The translations under genes and the position numbers were made by a program. 63,778 nt of DNA from Phascolarctobacterium sp. (GTDB lineage Bacteria > Bacillota > Negativicutes > Acidaminococcales > Acidaminococcaceae): assembly GCA_017467905.1 (NCBI GenBank), contig JAFUKD010000009.1, positions 1-63,778 of the forward strand. The letters run 5' to 3'. Below, piece by piece: positions 60,169 to 63,778 of the stretch. Position 1 is the first letter of the stretch. The number at the start of each line of letters is the position of its first letter. The notes under the pieces are model-generated. The model made no database searches and was not told the origin of the DNA. It was given only the letters and a program-made list of their open reading frames with translations.

Positions 60169-60897
60169 ATGGATATGCAAGAATGGAAAGGTTATGTTAA
60201 AAAAGTAGCTAATAGTCAGTTCCCCGTACCCGAAGGAATGATAAAAGATTATGACGATTGGCGTTGCCGCAGTATTGTTGGTCGTATGTTGTATGTTTTG
60301 GATGATGTCGAAGGAGCTATCGCTGTGCTCTTGACTGTAAAAGATATCAAACCAAATTTGCAGGATGTTCCTGAAAAAGGCTTGAGTGAGGCAGAGCATA
60401 TGGTGTTATGCCTGCGAGATATTGCAGAAATAATCTGGAAGCTGATGGGCAATGCGCCTGTTGCTATTACTTATCTCGGTCATGCACATCAAATTTGTCG
60501 TGTTTACAAACATCCCTTTCGTAGTGCGGATAAGGGCGGCGTGTGGTATCGCAGCTTAGAATTAATGGAAGAAATTGGCGAAACCGATAAAGCCATTGCC
60601 AAAGCAGAAGCAATGTTGGAAGAAGAAAAAGATAATTTTGGTAAGAATCCCTATCGTTACTACGCCAACAAATATTTAGCAGAGCAAGCTGCCAAAGCAG
60701 GCGAATACTCCAAAGGAGCAGACCTCATTGCCGAAGCTTACAAATATTATCCAGTTAACGAAGCCTGCTTAAAAGATTTGGCAGAAGCTGCTGCCATCGA
60801 AGATGCAGAAGAACGTTACAAAAAATATCATCATTGCACTACCATACAATACAATTATTGGGAAGAACGTAAGGTAGCAGTGATCAACAGGGGGTAG
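60169..60897 (+). CDS. Hypothetical TPR-like helical protein
   Basis: This 242-residue soluble protein is built of helix pairs. The stretch around 115-210 has TPR-like spacing (LELMEEIGETDKAIAKAEAM and ANKYLAEQAAKAGEYSKGAD). I recognise no named family. GGAGGTAACT precedes the ATG. It follows the gatCAB terminator and appears monocistronic, ending before a long hairpin. Confidence 0.6.
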   Translation: MDMQEWKGYVKKVANSQFPVPEGMIKDYDDWRCRSIVGRMLYVLDDVEGAIAVLLTVKDIKPNLQDVPEKGLSEAEHMVLCLRDIAEIIWKLMGNAPVAITYLGHAHQICRVYKHPFRSADKGGVWYRSLELMEEIGETDKAIAKAEAMLEEEKDNFGKNPYRYYANKYLAEQAAKAGEYSKGADLIAEAYKYYPVNEACLKDLAEAAAIEDAEERYKKYHHCTTIQYNYWEERKVAVINRG

Positions 60898-60940
60898 TGC
60901 GAATTTCAGAGATTGAAATAAAAACTTTGAAGCGCAAAAA

Positions 60941-60994
60941 TAGGCACGCTATATAGTAATCTCTATTTGAGATTTAGCTATATAATGTGCCTTT
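60941..60994 (+). terminator. Long hairpin between convergent genes
   Basis: AGGCAC pairs with GTGCCT, and inner CTATATAG/CTATATA plus AATCTC/GAGATT extend the stem. TTTGTTG follows. Confidence 0.65.
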
Positions 60995-61031
60995 GTTGTT
61001 AAAAAATCAGTTTTGTTACGATCTTTTTTAT

Positions 61032-61460
61032 CTACAGTTTAATGTCAATTTGCGCAGAAACACCTACGCCCTGTACCCTGTTGATGTCTTTGACGGCAAC
61101 CTTATCTATAGGTATCAAAACCATTGCACGCACACCAAAGATGGTTTGCTCAATTTGCAGTGCGGCTTGGCATTGGTCAACTAACTCTTGTGGCCCGGAG
61201 ACCTGTGCTGCGCCGGCACGACTGCCGTCACCAACTGCAACGATGGGAACAACTTTTGTAGCGTATGTACTGCTTACTCCGTATTTAGCTGTAATGGCGT
61301 TAATGGCATCATTAATTTGTGGTGCAGTTTTGTCAACTACAACCCCTACGATACCGCCTTTAAGAACTTTATCTAAAATTCCTGCGTTAACTGGAGTCAT
61401 TGCATTTCCAAAAATAAAACCGCCGATCAATGCTGCTGCAATCAATTTTTTGCTACTCAT
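61032..61460 (-). CDS. Secreted small hypothetical protein
   Basis: This 142-residue protein has a signal peptide (KKLIAAALIGGFIFGNAMTP, cleavage near VNA). The mature part has Gly- and Val-rich segments (LKGGIVGVVVDKTAPQINDA and VVPIVAVGDGSRAGAAQVSG) and no family I recognise. The composition (many Ala, Val, Ile, no Trp) suggests a compact alpha/beta protein, periplasmic or envelope-associated. The Met at 61460 follows AGGAGGTT. Confidence 0.65.
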   Translation of the reverse strand: MSSKKLIAAALIGGFIFGNAMTPVNAGILDKVLKGGIVGVVVDKTAPQINDAINAITAKYGVSSTYATKVVPIVAVGDGSRAGAAQVSGPQELVDQCQAALQIEQTIFGVRAMVLIPIDKVAVKDINRVQGVGVSAQIDIKL

Positions 61461-61748
61461 ATTAAAACCTCCTGTCATCGTCAATTATATTGAGAGTTCG
61501 ACATTGTGAGCTAAAAGCCTTGTGAAAGTAATGTAAAAATTATAGGTAGCAGAAAGTAAATTAATGTTGTGGAATACGAGTCTATTGTAACGACAATTTT
61601 TTATAGAAATGTTATGGATAGTATATTCATTTACTGATAGTTGTTTCTTTTTATTTTGCGTTAAGAGTTGTATAATATATTTGTGGTTAGCGTGTTTGGA
61701 GCGAAATATTTGAATAGAGTTAAGATAAAATTTCCAGGAGGTACTAGT

Positions 61749-62366
61749 ATGAAGGTTTTATTGATTAATGGTAGCCCTAAAGCAAATGGCAATACTGCTG
61801 TTGCCTTAAATGAAATGATAAAAGTTTTTACCGAAGAAGGCGTTGAAACAGAGTTGATACATGTTGGCAACAAAAATATTAGAGGCTGTATTGCCTGTGG
61901 TAAGTGCTTTGAAATTGGAAAGTGCGTGTTTGATGACTTGGTGAATGAAGCTGCTCCGAAGTTTGAGGCTTGTGACGGTATTGTTGTGGGTAGTCCTGTT
62001 TATTATGCTTCTGCTAATGCGACCTTGGTTGCGTTCTTACAACGCTTGTTTTTCAGCGCAAGGTTTAATAAAACTATGAAGGTTGGTGCATCTGTAGTTG
62101 CTGCAAGGCGTGGGGGATTGTCTTCTACTTTTGATGAGCTCAATAAATTTTTCGCAATTAGTGGTATGCCCATTGCTTCCAGCCAATATTGGAACAGTAT
62201 TCATGGCTTGGAACCGGGCGAGGCCTTGCAGGACGAAGAGGGCTTGCAAACAATGCGTACTTTGGCTCGCAACATGACTTTCTTGATGAAGAGTATTGCC
62301 CTTGGCAAAGAAAAGTATGGTTTGCCCGAAAAAGAAATGGGTACATTTACTAACTTCATTAGATAA
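61749..62366 (+). CDS. Iron-sulfur flavoprotein (flavodoxin-fold NAD(P)H reductase type)
   Basis: This 205-residue protein has the FMN phosphate loop LINGSPKANGNT (residues 5-16). A compact cysteine motif, CIACGKCFEIGKC (CX2CX2CX5C, residues ~47-59), follows and matches the cluster-binding motif of archaeal-type iron-sulfur flavoproteins. GSPVYYASANATL is the second flavin loop. It would pass electrons between ferredoxin or NAD(P)H and an unknown acceptor, perhaps in oxidative stress defence. AGGAGG precedes the ATG at 61749. It lies 34 bp upstream of the DUF1638 gene. Confidence 0.88.
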   Translation: MKVLLINGSPKANGNTAVALNEMIKVFTEEGVETELIHVGNKNIRGCIACGKCFEIGKCVFDDLVNEAAPKFEACDGIVVGSPVYYASANATLVAFLQRLFFSARFNKTMKVGASVVAARRGGLSSTFDELNKFFAISGMPIASSQYWNSIHGLEPGEALQDEEGLQTMRTLARNMTFLMKSIALGKEKYGLPEKEMGTFTNFIR

Positions 62367-62400
62367 TATTGCAAAACTTTATATACAAACGGAGGCCGTT

Positions 62401-63063
62401 ATGAAAGCTATTATTCTTTCCTGTCCAACTTTAAGAGGTGAGCTGCTGACAGCTCTCACCGCACACAATGCAGATATTCCCGTACATTTTATGCCTTATG
62501 AATTACACGGTGATATTAAATATTTGCATGAGTATGTGCAAAAAATGATTGATAGTTTTGCCAATGTAGATAGGATTTATATTTGTACTACTGGCTGTGG
62601 CGGTGGAACCATTGGTTTGAAGGCGACGACTGCGGAATTGGTGCTGCCTCGTACTCGCGACTGCTTGGATATTTTGCTTTCCGGTGATGACTTAAAGCGT
62701 GATGACAGGCGTAACCTGCGCGGTATTTACTACACTGCAAGCTGGATGGATTTTTCTAAGAATAGTGAGATTGACGTAGAAAAGCTGATTGCTAAACGTG
62801 GTCAAGAGGAGGCGGAAGCCTTTTTACGCAAATTATATAACGGTTTCAAAGATTTTTATGTTATCGATACTGGTTGCTATGATGTGGAAGAGGTCCGCAC
62901 CTATCTCGCACCACTTATGAAGATTTTAGGAACAGATATTAAGGAAGTAAAAGGAGAATACAAAATTTTGCACAAGATGGTTACTCACCAAATTGACCAA
63001 GATTTTGTGGTTGTCCCCAAGGGTGAGTGCGTACAGGCAGGTTCTTTTATGCCTAACAAATAG
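62401..63063 (+). CDS. DUF1638 family protein
   Basis: The 221-residue protein begins with ILSCPTLRGELLTAL. The CGGGTIGLKA motif, YICTTGCGGG just before it, and DTGCYD near the C-terminus supply three conserved Cys regions typical of DUF1638. Such genes often accompany corrinoid methyltransferase clusters, but no such genes are nearby here. CGGAGG precedes the ATG at 62401. It is probably cotranscribed with the iron-sulfur flavoprotein. Confidence 0.8.
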   Translation: MKAIILSCPTLRGELLTALTAHNADIPVHFMPYELHGDIKYLHEYVQKMIDSFANVDRIYICTTGCGGGTIGLKATTAELVLPRTRDCLDILLSGDDLKRDDRRNLRGIYYTASWMDFSKNSEIDVEKLIAKRGQEEAEAFLRKLYNGFKDFYVIDTGCYDVEEVRTYLAPLMKILGTDIKEVKGEYKILHKMVTHQIDQDFVVVPKGECVQAGSFMPNK

Positions 63064-63123
63064 CAGGAAGAAAGGCAACCCTTATAGAATATGAACTTAG
63101 AATAAATTTTGGAGGTATACTTT

Positions 63124-63444
63124 ATGTTAATGACTACCACTGCTGCTCTTCAAGGTAAGGAAATTGTTGAGTATAAAGGTTTGGTTTTTGGTGAGGTTGT
63201 TTCCGGCGTAAATATTTTCAAGGATATGTTCTCCGGTATTAGGGACGTAATCGGTGGACGTAGTGGTGCTTACGAAGGAGAAATTGAGGAAGCTCGTGAT
63301 AAGGCTCTGGAAGAGATGGCTAAACGCGCAGAGAAAATGGGTGCTAATGCTGTTATCGCCGTGGATGTTGATTACGAGGTTTTGGGCGAGAAGAATGGCA
63401 TGTTGATGGTGAGCGTGTCTGGCACTGCTGTTGTAGTAAAATAG
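63124..63444 (+). CDS. YbjQ-family protein (UPF0145)
   Basis: This 106-residue protein contains [40 protein letters not shown] and [15 protein letters not shown], the standard YbjQ/UPF0145 pattern. These proteins form pentamers and have been called heavy-metal-binding by structure only; their function is unknown. GGAGGTATAC precedes the ATG at 63124. The intergenic repeat starts right after its stop. Confidence 0.88.
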   Translation: MLMTTTAALQGKEIVEYKGLVFGEVVSGVNIFKDMFSGIRDVIGGRSGAYEGEIEEARDKALEEMAKRAEKMGANAVIAVDVDYEVLGEKNGMLMVSVSGTAVVVK

Positions 63445-63535
63445 TTATAAGCACCGTTATGCTTTGGCTCATTCGCTTGCTCGATGTACGCTTCGTTTTC
63501 GTGGTACAATCTTGTTTCGCATCGTTATATGTACT
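63445..63535 (+). repeat. Intergenic repeat family, copy
   Basis: TTATAAGCACCGTTATGCTTTGG begins at the stop of the YbjQ gene and is followed by TCATTCGCTTGCTCGATG. The first 40 bases are nearly the same as 21346-21389. Confidence 0.65.
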
Positions 63536-63580
63536 CCTGTCGATTTTGACGTAGTAGTAATTGGAAAATATAAAAGTAAA

Positions 63581-63778
63581 GAGGCTGGGACAAAACCTCT
63601 GAATAAAAACAGAAAAGGCAGACGAACATTAGTATTTTACTAATAATTCGTCTGCCTTCTTTGTTTTTGTAGTAAAATAATATAAGAACACCCCAGCAAA
63701 ATAAAATCAAGATTTAATCACCACAAAAAATCTTGAGATAGAAAGAAGTGTCCTTATATGTTTAAAGATTATAACATA
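63581..63778 (+). mobile_element. Left end of an IS1182-family insertion sequence (continues beyond window)
   Basis: GAGGCTGGGACAAAAC at 63581 is the typical terminal sequence of IS1182-family elements. The hairpin at 63614-63660 (GGCAGACGAA with TTCGTCTGCC) lies in the leader before the transposase. The right end is outside the window, so target duplication cannot be checked. Confidence 0.75.
63758..63778 (+). CDS. IS1182-family transposase, first seven codons
   Basis: The ATG at 63758 opens MFKDYNI, the usual start of IS1182-family transposases (MFKDYN...). AAAGAAG lies upstream. The gene runs off the window. Confidence 0.65.

Noticed and set aside
1-63778. CRISPR array or complete prophage
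   Set aside because: No regularly spaced short repeats and no phage structural genes were seen; only a single IS end and toxin-antitoxin remnants.

Overview
The window comes from a fermentative anaerobe of the Negativicutes (diderm Firmicutes), most likely a gut Acidaminococcaceae such as Phascolarctobacterium. This is inferred from family content. The left edge holds an outer-membrane beta-barrel ending in Phe, which implies an outer membrane. The remaining genes are anaerobe and Firmicutes types: ECF vitamin transporters, 2-oxoacid:ferredoxin oxidoreductase, a group B-like [FeFe] hydrogenase, reverse rubrerythrin, 2-hydroxyacyl-CoA dehydratase activase-like proteins and GatCAB. A perfect parS site (23099-23114) and a one-mismatch parS (43376-43391) suggest the origin-proximal part of the chromosome.

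Layout. 1-1.8 kb: end of an autotransporter-type barrel, a decayed HigB/HigA toxin-antitoxin cassette between ~96-bp direct repeats, and a 25-residue holin-like toxin peptide. 1.8-4.8 kb: a dedicated ECF transporter (S, A, A', T) with a TrpP-like S component. 4.8-9.9 kb: a His-rich periplasmic protein, a two-component system, a short-chain dehydrogenase and glutamate racemase. 10.1-17.6 kb: an Mrp/Mbh-like cation/proton antiporter operon with three large antiporter subunits. 17.7-23.1 kb: a LarA-family racemase, an XRE regulator, tRNA-Thr(CGU), and a preQ1-I riboswitch with its terminator ahead of a radical SAM protein and a YhhQ transporter (queuosine precursor salvage). 23.1-30.5 kb: parS, FtsH, KorDABC, a TetR regulator and the hydrogenase. 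30.5-41.9 kb: a frameshifted adenine deaminase, GNAT, DUF815 ATPase, an SOS-type LysM protein (YneA-like), a HerA/DUF853 ATPase, a split activase pair and two small proteins. 42-47 kb: an ArsR regulator, ThiW, a class III CoA-transferase, an M48 protease, and a flavodoxin divergent from an HxlR regulator. 47-53 kb: an Fbp/Sfu-type ABC importer with two ATPase genes, and reverse rubrerythrin. 53.3-60.1 kb: two complete gatCAB operons in tandem. 60.1-63.8 kb: a helical-repeat protein, a secreted protein, an iron-sulfur flavoprotein, DUF1638, YbjQ, and the left end of an IS1182-family element.

The most striking feature is the tandem gatCAB pair. The downstream copy has the canonical amidase triad (Lys79, Ser154, Ser178). 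The upstream GatA keeps Lys79 but has lost the GGSSGGS loop, with its cis-serine, and carries Asp176 where the nucleophilic serine should be. Its reading frame is intact and its codon choice looks like that of a well-expressed gene. It is therefore a candidate pseudo-amidotransferase with an unknown role.

The second notable system is the preQ1 riboswitch unit. It encodes a radical SAM protein with an unusual CX4CX2C cluster motif and a precursor transporter, which fits the queuine-to-preQ1 salvage route described in gut bacteria.
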